A stretch of 64,000 bases of DNA from Corynebacterium urinipleomorphum (GTDB lineage: Bacteria > Actinomycetota > Actinomycetes > Mycobacteriales > Mycobacteriaceae). Under the pieces are notes generated by a model. It was not told where the DNA came from. It did no database searches and saw nothing but the letters and a program-made list of their open reading frames with translations. The DNA lies in assembly GCF_900155535.1 (NCBI RefSeq), contig NZ_LT706963.1:251929-315928 (forward strand). Direction: 5' to 3'. Shown here in pieces: positions 9,122 to 17,291 of the stretch. Numbering within the stretch: position 1 is the first letter of the stretch; every line of letters starts with the position of its first letter. The position numbers and the translations under genes are program-made.

Positions 9122-9146
9122 GACGGTGTCCTTTGCTGTCAGTTAG

Positions 9147-9191
9147 CCCGTTGGATGTCAGGGGTATCACACGCTTATCGTTTCCAACGGG
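9147..9191. promoter_or_regulatory. Inverted repeat upstream of the acyl-CoA synthetase gene
   Basis: CCCGTTGGA (9147-9155) and TCCAACGGG (9183-9191) are perfect 9-base inverted arms 27 bases apart, starting 26 bases upstream of the start codon. They could be paired operator half-sites or a leader hairpin. Confidence 0.4.
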
Positions 9192-9302
9192 ATATTTCGT
9201 TAACGTCGCATCGTGGAGCCGCGCGGTAGTCGCTTCTCGCTCTTGCCTGTAACATTTCCGTGCGTCGGGTCGACGAGCTAATTGTGGGATTTTTGCCCGT
9301 TA

Positions 9303-9316
9303 TTTTCAATTGAAAA
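9303..9316. promoter_or_regulatory. AT-rich 14-bp palindrome in SGNH hydrolase promoter region
   Basis: TTTTCAATTGAAAA is a perfect palindrome in an AT-rich pocket, followed by CTAAAATATC, which could hold a -10 box for the SGNH hydrolase gene 62 bases downstream. Confidence 0.4.
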
Positions 9317-9377
9317 CTAAAATATCTTCCACGCACCAACACCTGCCATGTACGCCGACTTTTCAGAAAGTGGATGG

Positions 9378-10223
9378 ATGATGTTCACCCGTACCCGCCA
9401 CCGCGTAACCGCCCTCGTTGCCGCCGTCCTCATGGGCGCCGGTGTGGTCGCGGGACCCGCTGCTCCGCAGGCTGAAGCGCAGAATGGAAACATGGTCATC
9501 TTCGGTGACTCCGTTGTCGCGGATGCCCCGTCGATGGAATACCTCGGTGCCCGCATCGGACTACACCCCAACGGCAAATCCGATCCGGCGCGGTGGTGCC
9601 CGACCAGCCCCAACAACTTCGGCAAACAGGCCGCCCGCCAGCTAGGCCTGCAGCCGCGCGACTTCTCCTGCCCGGGTGCGGTGAGTATTTCCCGCGGTCC
9701 GAATATTGTGGCCCAGATTGACCGCGCCGTGCGTGAACGGGGCCTCGACCGCGCCACCAAGCGCGTCGTGCTGCAGGTCGGTTTCAACGACACTTACAAC
9801 CACATCGGGGAGGACCCGAAGAAGATCCGCCGCGACTACGTCAATTTCATGCGCCCGCAGGTGGACCGCATCCGCCGCGCGGCACCGAACGCCCGCATCC
9901 AGATCGTCGGCTACCCCACAATTACTGGCGGCGACCGGGTCTGTCTTTTCCACATCGGCCCGAACATGTACGACGCCACACCGATGCCGTCGGTCAGCTA
10001 CTGGGAGGATCTCGCCCAGTGGATGAATGTCGATCTGGCGCGCGCGACCCGCACCCAATTCGTCGACCTCAAGCCCGGCACCCGCGAGCACGGTATGTGC
10101 GCCCGCGACGATCAGCGCGAGTTCGCCGGCCTCATCGACTTCTATGCGGGCCCCGGCAACGCACCGGTCCACGCCACGCAGCGCGGCCACGCCCGGATGG
10201 GACGGATTCTCGCGGCGTCCTAA
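9378..10223 (+). CDS. Secreted SGNH/GDSL-family hydrolase
   Basis: 281 residues if started at ATG 9378, chosen because a Sec signal peptide follows directly (MMFTRTRHRV, hydrophobic core to about 28, likely cleavage after AEA at 34). Mature protein begins with the block I motif VIFGDSVVAD (nucleophile Ser about 45), then a GND-like element QVGFNDTY near residue 135. The C-terminal catalytic block reads NAPVHATQRGH: the His is present but the Asp usual three residues before it is replaced by Ala. Likely an esterase or lipase acting outside the membrane; substrate unknown. Followed after 24 bases by mscR. Confidence 0.8.
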   Translation: MMFTRTRHRVTALVAAVLMGAGVVAGPAAPQAEAQNGNMVIFGDSVVADAPSMEYLGARIGLHPNGKSDPARWCPTSPNNFGKQAARQLGLQPRDFSCPGAVSISRGPNIVAQIDRAVRERGLDRATKRVVLQVGFNDTYNHIGEDPKKIRRDYVNFMRPQVDRIRRAAPNARIQIVGYPTITGGDRVCLFHIGPNMYDATPMPSVSYWEDLAQWMNVDLARATRTQFVDLKPGTREHGMCARDDQREFAGLIDFYAGPGNAPVHATQRGHARMGRILAAS

Positions 10224-10247
10224 GGAGTTTTCGCTACCCTCGGGGGC

Positions 10248-11369
10248 ATGACGAACAGCGAGACTAACCTCCAGGACCAGACCGTGAAGGGTGTCATCGC
10301 CCGCGAAAAGGGCGCGGAAGTGGAGCTCACGGACATCGTGATCCCCGCGCCGGGCCCTAATGACGTTGTGGTGAATGTTCAGGCCACCGGTGTGTGCCAC
10401 ACGGACCTCGCGTACCGCGACGGCGATATCGAGGACGCGTACCCGTTCCTCCTCGGCCACGAGACCGCCGGCATTGTGGAGACCGTCGGCGAGGACGTCG
10501 CCCACGTCGAGCCGGGGGATTTCGTGGTGCTCAACTGGCGCGCAGTGTGCGGCGAGTGCCGCGCCTGCCGCAAGGGCGACACGAAGAACTGCTTCAACAC
10601 GCACAACGCGTCGAAGAGCATGACGCTTTCCGACGGCACCGAGCTCACCCCCGCCCTCGGCATCGGCTCCTTCGCCGAGAAGACCCTCGTGCACGAGAAG
10701 CAGTGCACCAAGGTGAACCCGGACGAGGACCCGGCGGCTGCAGGCCTGCTCGGCTGCGGCATTATGGCCGGTCTTGGCGCTGCGGTGAATACCGGTGACA
10801 TCCAGCGCGGCGAAACCGTCGCCGTCTTCGGTCTGGGCGGAGTCGGTTTGGCAGCCGTCGCAGGAGCGGCGCTGGCGGGGGCGGTGAAGGTGATTGCGGT
10901 GGACGTCGATAAGCGCAAGTGCGATGCCGCGACCGAGCGTTTCGGAGCAACCCACGCGATCTGCTCGAAGGACATGGATGAGGACACCGTGATCGCGAAA
11001 ATCCAGGAGCTCACCGGCGGCTTCGGCCCCGATGTCACCATTGATGCCGTTGGCATCCAGCCCACGTGGCGCCTGGCGTTCTACTCCCGCGACCTCGCCG
11101 GCCGCATGGTCATGGTGGGCGTGCCCAACCAGACCGACCACGTGGACATCCCCGCGATCGACCTGTACGCCCGCGGCGGCTCCATCAAGCCCGCCTGGTA
11201 CGGCGACTGCCTGCCGGAACGCGACTTCCCGGCCTATGTCGACCTGCACCTGGACGGCCGCTTCCCACTCGGCGAATTCGTCTCCGAGCGCATCGCGCTG
11301 GACCAGGTCGAAGAAGCGTTCACGAAGATGAAGCAGGGCGACGTGCTGCGCTCTGTCGTCGAACTCTAA
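10248..11369 (+). CDS. mscR: S-(hydroxymethyl)mycothiol dehydrogenase / S-nitrosomycothiol reductase
   Basis: 373 residues, a class III zinc-dependent medium-chain alcohol dehydrogenase. Catalytic zinc ligands are visible as C50 (ATGVCHTDL), H71-E72 ([10 protein letters not shown]) and a later Cys ([12 protein letters not shown]). Structural zinc ligands are C101, C104, C107 and C115. The NAD-binding GLGGVG lies near residue 197. Oxidises the mycothiol adduct of formaldehyde and also reduces S-nitrosomycothiol; called AdhE/FadH in C. glutamicum. Followed 12 bases on by an MBL-fold hydrolase that probably completes the pathway. mshA elsewhere in the window supplies mycothiol. Confidence 0.93.
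   Translation: MTNSETNLQDQTVKGVIAREKGAEVELTDIVIPAPGPNDVVVNVQATGVCHTDLAYRDGDIEDAYPFLLGHETAGIVETVGEDVAHVEPGDFVVLNWRAVCGECRACRKGDTKNCFNTHNASKSMTLSDGTELTPALGIGSFAEKTLVHEKQCTKVNPDEDPAAAGLLGCGIMAGLGAAVNTGDIQRGETVAVFGLGGVGLAAVAGAALAGAVKVIAVDVDKRKCDAATERFGATHAICSKDMDEDTVIAKIQELTGGFGPDVTIDAVGIQPTWRLAFYSRDLAGRMVMVGVPNQTDHVDIPAIDLYARGGSIKPAWYGDCLPERDFPAYVDLHLDGRFPLGEFVSERIALDQVEEAFTKMKQGDVLRSVVEL
10904..10914 (+). repeat. CGTCGATAAGC motif, copy 6 (in mscR)
   Basis: On the coding strand of mscR, read Val-Asp-Lys (VDVDKRK). The 40 bases before it are G-rich and nearly C-free. Confidence 0.9.
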
Positions 11370-11381
11370 GGAGGAACCACC

Positions 11382-12002
11382 ATGAAGATCGAGAACGTAG
11401 TCACCTCCGGCCTGTTCAAGCTCGACGGCGGCGAATGGGAGGTGGACAACAACGTCTGGATCGTCGGCGACGACTCCGAGGTGCTCATCATCGACGCCGC
11501 GCACGATGCCGAAGCGATCGCGAAGGTGGTCGGCGACCGCACTGTGAAAGGCATCATCGCCACCCACGGCCACAACGACCACGTCGACGCCGCGCCGCTG
11601 CTGAGCAAGCTTGTCGACGCCCCCGTCTACCTCCACCCCGGCGACGACATGCTCTGGGGCGACGCCAACCCGGCAGAGCCGTTCGAGCCGCTTTCGGACG
11701 GCCAGGTCTTCCACATCGCCGGCACCGAGCTCAAGGTGCTGTCCACCCCGGGGCACTCGCCGGGATCCGTGGTGCTCTACGCCGAGGAAGCCGGTGAACT
11801 ATTCTCCGGCGATACCCTATTCCAGGGCGGCCCGGGCGCAACGGGGCGCAGTTTCTCCTCGTTTGACACCATCATCGCCTCGCTGCAGAAGTCTGTGCTG
11901 GATCTGCCAGCGGAAACAGTCGTGCGCACCGGGCACGGCGACAACACCACCGTCGGCGCTGAGGCGCCGCACCTGGAGGAGTGGATCCGCCGCGGCTACT
12001 AG
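11382..12002 (+). CDS. MBL-fold metallo-hydrolase (probable S-formylmycothiol hydrolase)
   Basis: 206 residues, glyoxalase-II-like. The dinuclear metal ligands are all visible: H62-x-H64-x-D66-H67 (THGHNDHVD), H125 (STPGHSPGS), D144 (FSGDTLF) and H185 (RTGHGDN). RBS AAGGAGG ends 7 bases before the ATG and 12 bases separate it from mscR, so the two are co-translated. By analogy with glutathione-dependent formaldehyde oxidation it would cleave S-formylmycothiol to formate (inference from context). Confidence 0.87.
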   Translation: MKIENVVTSGLFKLDGGEWEVDNNVWIVGDDSEVLIIDAAHDAEAIAKVVGDRTVKGIIATHGHNDHVDAAPLLSKLVDAPVYLHPGDDMLWGDANPAEPFEPLSDGQVFHIAGTELKVLSTPGHSPGSVVLYAEEAGELFSGDTLFQGGPGATGRSFSSFDTIIASLQKSVLDLPAETVVRTGHGDNTTVGAEAPHLEEWIRRGY

Positions 12003-12020
12003 CGCAGTCGCGGCGGAGGG

Positions 12021-12043
12021 TTTCCGGGCTGGCCGCCCGGAAA
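12021..12043. terminator. Possible bidirectional hairpin
   Basis: TTTCCGGGC (12021-12029) pairs with GCCCGGAAA (12035-12043) between two convergent genes. There is no T run on either side, so termination is only a suggestion. Confidence 0.45.
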
Positions 12044-12049
12044 AGAAGG

Positions 12050-12931
12050 CTAGTTCTTCACCGTTTTCTGCAGCTCGCCGTTGATGACTTTGCGGAAGTC
12101 GTCGATAGGCAGGGCACCGCCGATGAACTCGCTGTTGACGATGAAGCCCGGCGTGCCCGAAATGCCCAGGCCCTGCGCGTAGTCGAGGGCCTCGGCGATC
12201 GCCTTGTCGTACTTGTCGCTGGCGGCGTCCTCGCGGAACTTATCGATGTCCGGCACCTCCGCCGTCTCCGCGAAACGCACGAAGTCCTCGAAGCCGAACC
12301 CGGGGTGGCCGTCGGTGCCGCGGGCCTCGTCAAAGTAGGCCTTCTTGTACTCGGCGAACTTGCCCTGCTCCGCCGCTGCTCGACCTGCCCGCGCAGCGGC
12401 CTGCGAGGTCTCGCCGTTGATCGGCATGTCGTTCCACTCAATGCGGACGTAACCCGGTTCCACGTACTCCTTGAGCAGCTCCGGCTCTGTCTCTGTGGCA
12501 TGGCGGATGCAGAAGGGGCAGTCCCAGTCGGTGAACTCCGCGATGACCACCGGGGCGTCGACCGCACCGACCGCGAACGGATCGTTGGGGTCGCGGCGCG
12601 CCGAATTGGAAATCTCCTGGCGCGAATTGATCGGCGATCCCGGACCGTGGATCATCGCGGCTTCTTCGCTGGCCTTGGCCTCAGCGAAATCGGTGCCAGG
12701 CTTCGCGTCTTCAGGGATCTCGGTCACAGGAGCTGAGCTATCTGATTCCGGCAGCTCACCCGCTGCTAGCGCGTCGACGGCGCGGTCGTATCCGTGATTC
12801 TCGCCGAGAATGTAGCCGCCCACACCGGTGCCCAGAGCGAACACTGCGGAAAACGCCCACATCAGTGCGGGGATTTTCGCCCCGCCTCGGTCGTTGTTGC
12901 CCTTGTTGTCCTCGGTCGACTTCGCGCTCAT
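12050..12931 (-). CDS. Membrane-anchored DsbA/thioredoxin-fold protein
   Basis: 293 residues. A hydrophilic N-terminus (1-20), one membrane segment (about 22-42), a linker, then a DsbA-like thioredoxin domain on the outside. The redox motif is C138-P-F-C141 (FTDWDCPFCIRH), and a cis-Pro loop SGTPGF lies near residue 265. This is the layout of the actinobacterial DsbA/MdbA-like proteins that form or isomerise disulfides in exported proteins. A partner such as VKOR is not in the window. It is the last gene of a run of minus-strand envelope genes. Confidence 0.88.
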   Translation of the reverse strand: MSAKSTEDNKGNNDRGGAKIPALMWAFSAVFALGTGVGGYILGENHGYDRAVDALAAGELPESDSSAPVTEIPEDAKPGTDFAEAKASEEAAMIHGPGSPINSRQEISNSARRDPNDPFAVGAVDAPVVIAEFTDWDCPFCIRHATETEPELLKEYVEPGYVRIEWNDMPINGETSQAAARAGRAAAEQGKFAEYKKAYFDEARGTDGHPGFGFEDFVRFAETAEVPDIDKFREDAASDKYDKAIAEALDYAQGLGISGTPGFIVNSEFIGGALPIDDFRKVINGELQKTVKN

Positions 12932-12958
12932 GGGGCTTTAGTCTAGCCTGCTAGCGCT

Positions 12959-13375
12959 TCACAAGCTGTGCGGGGCGGGCGGTTCCATTCGGGGATTGGT
13001 CTCTGTCTCAGATGGTGACGGTGCCGGCGCCGGTGCCGGTTGCGCCCCTGTCGGCGGCACCGCGTTCTGCAGCGCAACCGCCCGGGCGAGACGCGCGTAG
13101 CGTAGCTCCTGCTCCCGGAACCGCACCCACGTGGACATCGTGGTGAAGAAGAACGCGATGATGAGCACGTACAACATGAGGTCGGTGCCGCGGTCGACAC
13201 CGAGCCAGTTGGCGAGGACAGTCACGTCATCGGGACGCAGGATCGCCCACACAGCGGCGAGCACCATGAGCACGAAGCCGATCTTCACCCACGCCTTCGC
13301 ATTGGCTTTCTTGCGGTTGGTGAAGAAGTACAGCACCAAAATGAACGCGGCGAGCAGCAACAGGACTTGGATCAT
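12959..13375 (-). CDS. DUF2304 small membrane protein
   Basis: 138 residues. Three hydrophobic segments (about 2-17, 27-45, 60-80) then a Pro-rich cytoplasmic tail (PAPAPAPSPSETE). DUF2304 proteins are typically encoded next to a dolichol-phosphate-mannose-synthase-like GT2, as here: the start ATG overlaps the stop of the upstream GT2 gene (ATGA, 13372-13375), indicating translational coupling. It probably helps the glycosyltransferase act on a polyprenyl carrier (inference). Confidence 0.85.
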   Translation of the reverse strand: MIQVLLLLAAFILVLYFFTNRKKANAKAWVKIGFVLMVLAAVWAILRPDDVTVLANWLGVDRGTDLMLYVLIIAFFFTTMSTWVRFREQELRYARLARAVALQNAVPPTGAQPAPAPAPSPSETETNPRMEPPAPHSL

Positions 13376-14073
13376 GGGAGTCTCCGGGCGACGAGGCCGT
13401 CGGCAAGAATGTTCACGCCGTTGACCAGCGACTGGCCCTTCGACATGGAGTAATCGGTGTAGAGGATATCCACGGGCTCCTCGGCGACGCGCCAGTCGAA
13501 CTCGTCCATCATGTTCACGATTTCGGAGGCATGGGACATGCCGTTCATGCGGATGTTCATTTCGGCGGCGACTTTCGCGTTGAACGCGCGGAGCCCGTTG
13601 TGGGCGTCCGTGAGCCCGAGCTTGCGGCTGCGCGGGGAGAGGAACACGACGGTCTTGAGCACGACGCGTTTGATCCACGGGACGTTGTCGGTGCCGGACC
13701 CGTCGGCGAAGCGCGTGCCCACGATGATGTCTACCGGCTCTGTGCGCAGGCGCTCCACCATGCGGACTACGTCGTGAACTTGGTGCTGTCCGTCGGCGTC
13801 GAAGGTGACAAAGTACTTCGCACCCGGCTGCGCACGCGCATATTCCACACCCGTCTGGATCGCGGCGCCTTGGCCGAGGTTCACCGGGTGGTTGACCAAG
13901 TGGGCGCCGGCGGCGTGAATGTCGGCGGCGGAATTGTCGGCGGAACCGTCGTTCACGGCGACGATGTTGGGGAAGGTTGTCAACGCGTTGCGCAACACGT
14001 CCCCGATGACGGGGCCCTCGTTGTAGCAGGGCACGACGAGCCACGTGTCGTCGAATCTGCTCTGCTGGGTCAT
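13372..14073 (-). CDS. GT2 glycosyltransferase, polyprenyl-phosphate sugar synthase-like
   Basis: 233 residues. GT-A fold: LVVPCYNEGPVIGDVL (nucleotide-sugar binding), VNDGSADNSA, and the metal-binding DxD as TFDADGQHQ near residue 95. No C-terminal membrane segment, so it resembles soluble DPM1-type synthases that pair with a DUF2304 membrane partner. I chose the start MTQQSRFDD (14071-14073); a slightly longer start is possible. Sugar and acceptor are unknown. Confidence 0.87.
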   Translation of the reverse strand: MTQQSRFDDTWLVVPCYNEGPVIGDVLRNALTTFPNIVAVNDGSADNSAADIHAAGAHLVNHPVNLGQGAAIQTGVEYARAQPGAKYFVTFDADGQHQVHDVVRMVERLRTEPVDIIVGTRFADGSGTDNVPWIKRVVLKTVVFLSPRSRKLGLTDAHNGLRAFNAKVAAEMNIRMNGMSHASEIVNMMDEFDWRVAEEPVDILYTDYSMSKGQSLVNGVNILADGLVARRLP

Positions 14074-14083
14074 GAACGAGACT

Positions 14084-14986
14084 CTAGTCCCCGCGGTGGA
14101 ACAGGCGGGAGTAAACGCGCCGCATCGCACTCAACGGGAGTGCGCGGTAGAGGTTGCGCACGGCGTAATTCGCGGCGGCACGGGGGCGCGAGACCAGGCC
14201 GTAGCTCACGAGCGCACGCTGCATTTCGCGTTCCGCACGCCGCGTTTCAGGAGTGGTGCGGCGCTTCATCTGGGCGTCGTCGACACGGAAGTAGGTGAGC
14301 GGTTCCGGCAGGTTGTGCAGTTTCTTGCCGCCGGCGATGAGCCGCGCCCACAGGTCGTAGTCCTCCATGTTGTGCATGGGGCGGTAGCCGCCGACTTCGC
14401 GCACGTCGGCGACGCGCATGAGCACCGACGGGTGGTTCATCGGCGAGTTGATTTTCGCGTACCGCGCGATCGCGTCGTGGGTTTCGGGCAGGCGCCGGAC
14501 GCCGCCGAGGGTGTCCCCGTCGAATTCCTGCATTGCGGTTCCCAGCACGGCGATTTCCGGGTGCGCTGCCATGAACGCCAGCTGCTTTTCCAGGCGCTCG
14601 GGGAACGCTGCGTCGTCAGAATCGAGCCGCGCCACGAATTCCGTGTCCACGTCCGCCAAGCCCTCGCGCAACGCGATGCCCAACCCGCGGTTTTCGGGCA
14701 ACGTCACGGTGTCAACAGAGCTCAGCAGCTTATCGACGTCCCCCTGCACCGCCCCGTCCCTCACCACCAGTACCCGCTCCGGCGGGCGCGTCTGGGCGTC
14801 GATGCTGTCCAGGGCGTGCTTGAGCTCCTCCGACGTGGTGTTGCGGTACACCGACATGAGGACGGTGACCGCGCCGGGTTTCAGACTCGCACCTGTTCCG
14901 GTGCCCGGCACTGAGTCGGCGTTGGGCTTGGGGTTGGCGTCGGGCCCGGAGTCGGAGTCGGCATGGGAGCTGGGGTGTGGGTTCAT
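14084..14986 (-). CDS. GT2 glycosyltransferase in rhamnose cluster
   Basis: 300 residues. The first ~38 residues are low-complexity (Pro, Ser, Asp, Asn, Lys, Gly) and may not be part of the fold; then VTVLMSVYRNTT opens a GT2 domain with LPENRGLGIALREGL and the metal-binding RLDSDDAAFPERL near residue 128. Later NMEDYDLWARL near residue 215 is the usual ED-containing acceptor region. Its start is 2 bases after the rmlA stop, so it probably uses the dTDP-rhamnose made by these genes or adds another envelope sugar. Confidence 0.85.
   Translation of the reverse strand: MNPHPSSHADSDSGPDANPKPNADSVPGTGTGASLKPGAVTVLMSVYRNTTSEELKHALDSIDAQTRPPERVLVVRDGAVQGDVDKLLSSVDTVTLPENRGLGIALREGLADVDTEFVARLDSDDAAFPERLEKQLAFMAAHPEIAVLGTAMQEFDGDTLGGVRRLPETHDAIARYAKINSPMNHPSVLMRVADVREVGGYRPMHNMEDYDLWARLIAGGKKLHNLPEPLTYFRVDDAQMKRRTTPETRRAEREMQRALVSYGLVSRPRAAANYAVRNLYRALPLSAMRRVYSRLFHRGD
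14728..14738 (-). repeat. CGTCGATAAGC motif, copy 7
   Basis: On the coding strand of the GT2 gene, read Val-Asp-Lys (GDVDKLL). Its 5' flank on the motif strand is rich in GGGG runs. Confidence 0.9.
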
Positions 14987-14988
14987 GG

Positions 14989-15852
14989 TCAGTCCCGGGC
15001 TGCGTCGATAAGGTACTGGCCGTAGCCGGATTTGAGCATCGGCTCGGCGAGGCGCTCGAGAGCCGCGGCGTCGATGAAGCCCTGCCGGAACGCCGCGACT
15101 TCAGGGGAGCCGATGACCGTGCCGGTGCGTTTCTGGATCACCTCGACGTACGAGCTCGCTTCGCTCATTGAGTCGATGGTGCCTGTGTCCAGCCACACGT
15201 CACCGCGGTGCAGGCGGTGCACTTTGAGGTCGCCGCGCCGCAGGTAGGTCTCGTTGATGCTGGTGATCTCCAACTCACCGCGGGCACTCGGGGTGATGGT
15301 TGTGGCGATGTCCACGACGTCGTTGTCGTAGAAATACAGCCCCACCACCGCGAAATTGGACTGCGGGTGCTCCGGTTTCTCCTCGATGGCGGTGGCGGTG
15401 CCGGTCTCGTCGAAGCTGACCACGCCGTAACGCTCCGGGTCGGAGACCTCGTAGGCGAAGATGGCGCCGCCGGCCGGGTCGTAGGCGTCGCCCATGAGAC
15501 GGGTGAGCTCCGCGCCGTCGAAGATGTTGTCGCCGAGGACGAGCGCCACGGAGTCGCCGCCGATGAAGTCCTTGCCGATGATGAAGGCCTGAGCCAAGCC
15601 GTCGGGGGAAGGCTGGACGGCGTAGTCGAGCATGAGGCCCCAGGAGGAGCCGTCGCCAAGCAGGCGCTTGAATGCGTCCTGGTCTTCGGGCGTGGTGATG
15701 ATCAGGATCTCCCGGATGCCCGCGCTGATCAGCGTGGACAGCGGGTAGTAGATCATCGGCTTGTCGTAGATGGGCATGAGCTGCTTCGAGATGCCCTTGG
15801 TGATCGGGTACAGCCGCGTGCCCGATCCGCCGGCGAGAATGATGCCCTTCAT
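14989..15852 (-). CDS. rmlA: Glucose-1-phosphate thymidylyltransferase
   Basis: 287 residues, the standard RmlA length. It makes dTDP-glucose from dTTP and glucose-1-phosphate, the first step to dTDP-rhamnose, needed for the arabinogalactan linker. Seen: the nucleotide-binding start [22 protein letters not shown] with metal-binding Asp near residue 110, [20 protein letters not shown], and [14 protein letters not shown]. Separated from rmlCD upstream by only 14 bases, so co-transcribed. A 10-of-11 copy of the repeated motif lies near its 3' end (15003-15012). Confidence 0.96.
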   Translation of the reverse strand: MKGIILAGGSGTRLYPITKGISKQLMPIYDKPMIYYPLSTLISAGIREILIITTPEDQDAFKRLLGDGSSWGLMLDYAVQPSPDGLAQAFIIGKDFIGGDSVALVLGDNIFDGAELTRLMGDAYDPAGGAIFAYEVSDPERYGVVSFDETGTATAIEEKPEHPQSNFAVVGLYFYDNDVVDIATTITPSARGELEITSINETYLRRGDLKVHRLHRGDVWLDTGTIDSMSEASSYVEVIQKRTGTVIGSPEVAAFRQGFIDAAALERLAEPMLKSGYGQYLIDAARD

Positions 15853-15866
15853 GGTTGGGATTTTAG

Positions 15867-17216
15867 CTACCCCAGGTACAGGGCGAGCGCCACGCGCCAG
15901 TTCGTCGGCGTGAAGCCGGTGGCCTCGATCTTGTCCAGTGTGAGCGTCGACTCCGCGGGCCGGGGTGCCTCGGGCCCGAATTCCGCCTGGTATTCGGCGG
16001 AGCTGACTGGGTGCACGTCGGCGGGGTCCGCGCCCGCGGCGACGAAGACGGCCATGGCGATCTCATCGCGCGTCGCCGAGTCGCCGGAGGAGGTGATGTT
16101 GTAGATGCCGTACTCCGCACCCGTGTCAATCAGGTGCACGATGCCCTTGGCAAGATCCTCCGCCCACGTCGGGCGGCCGCGCTGGTCGTTGACTACCTTG
16201 GGTGCGACACCTTCGCGCGCCAGCCGCGCCATCGTGGCCATGAAATTTCCGCCGTCGCCGAACACCCAGCTCGTGCGCACCACGTAATGTTTCGCAGCCG
16301 CGGCAGCAGCAGCTTCGCCCGTGCTTTTCGACGCCCCATACACCCCCAACGGACTCGGCAACTCTTCCTCGGTGTGCTCTGCGACCGTCCCGTCGAAGAC
16401 GTAGTCGGTGGACACATTCACCAAGGTCAGGTCGTACCGGTTAGCCACCTGCGCCAGCTTCGCCGGGCCAAGGGCGTTGACCTCCCACGCAGCTGTCCTA
16501 CCCTCAGCGGTTTCCGCCCCGTTGACGTCGTTGAACGCCGCCGCATTGATGATCGCGGAATACTGCGACCAGTCCCGCGCCTCCATCATTGTCTCCACCG
16601 GCCACGTCAGGTCGAAGTCGTCGTGGCCGCAGAAATCCGCGTCCGGCAGCAGCGCCCGCAAAGCGCGTCCCAACTGACCGTCCGCCCCGGTGACGAGGGT
16701 GCGGCGGGGAGGGACGGGGGCGGCGTCGATAAGCGGCGGATGGGCGAGGTCCTTGGGCGAGACTTCCGTGGGCTCGAGCGGCCACTCGATCTCCTTGAAC
16801 GAGCAGAACGCGTAACTTGCGTCCGGCGACCACCGCGCGTTGCACAAATAGATGTACGTCGTGCCGTCCTCGAGCGCCTGGAAACCGTTCGCCACACCCC
16901 GCGGCACGAAAACCGCCGTGTCCGGGCCGATCTCGCATCCGTACTTCTCGCCGTACGTCGGCGAGCCTGCGCGCATGTCCACCCACGCGCCGAACACTCG
17001 CCCCGTCGCCACCGAGACATACTTGTCCCACGGCTCCGCGTGCATCCCGCGCGTCGCACCCTTCTGCGCGTTGAAGCTCACGTTGTTCTGCTCCACCCGC
17101 AACGGCGGCGTACCCGCCCAATTCTCCTTGAACCACCCGCGGTTATCACCGTGGACCGTGAGGCGGTGGACTGTCAGGCCGTCGATCGGGCAGCGGGCGT
17201 GTGCGCGTTCCTCCAT
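15867..17216 (-). CDS. rmlCD: Fused dTDP-4-dehydrorhamnose 3,5-epimerase / reductase
   Basis: 449 residues from ATG 17214-17216 ([14 protein letters not shown]). Residues about 1-175 are an RmlC cupin ([10 protein letters not shown], then [17 protein letters not shown]); a linker near 176-188 leads into RmlD (about 189-449), a Rossmann SDR with [37 protein letters not shown] and the catalytic Y-x-x-x-K as YGASKSTGE. It performs the last two steps of dTDP-L-rhamnose synthesis. The fusion is a known corynebacterial trait. One CGTCGATAAGC copy lies exactly in the linker. Confidence 0.95.
   Translation of the reverse strand: MEERAHARCPIDGLTVHRLTVHGDNRGWFKENWAGTPPLRVEQNNVSFNAQKGATRGMHAEPWDKYVSVATGRVFGAWVDMRAGSPTYGEKYGCEIGPDTAVFVPRGVANGFQALEDGTTYIYLCNARWSPDASYAFCSFKEIEWPLEPTEVSPKDLAHPPLIDAAPVPPRRTLVTGADGQLGRALRALLPDADFCGHDDFDLTWPVETMMEARDWSQYSAIINAAAFNDVNGAETAEGRTAAWEVNALGPAKLAQVANRYDLTLVNVSTDYVFDGTVAEHTEEELPSPLGVYGASKSTGEAAAAAAAKHYVVRTSWVFGDGGNFMATMARLAREGVAPKVVNDQRGRPTWAEDLAKGIVHLIDTGAEYGIYNITSSGDSATRDEIAMAVFVAAGADPADVHPVSSAEYQAEFGPEAPRPAESTLTLDKIEATGFTPTNWRVALALYLG
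16734..16744 (+). repeat. CGTCGATAAGC motif, copy 8
   Basis: On the template strand of rmlCD within the domain linker, protein Leu-Ile-Asp. The preceding bases on the motif strand include GGGGAGGGACGGGGG. Confidence 0.9.
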
Positions 17217-17291
17217 GGAAGCGAGTCTAGTTCCGGGGAACTTACCTGCGGCGGTAAGTGGAAGCTCCACCGAAAATCCCGTTGCCGGAGG

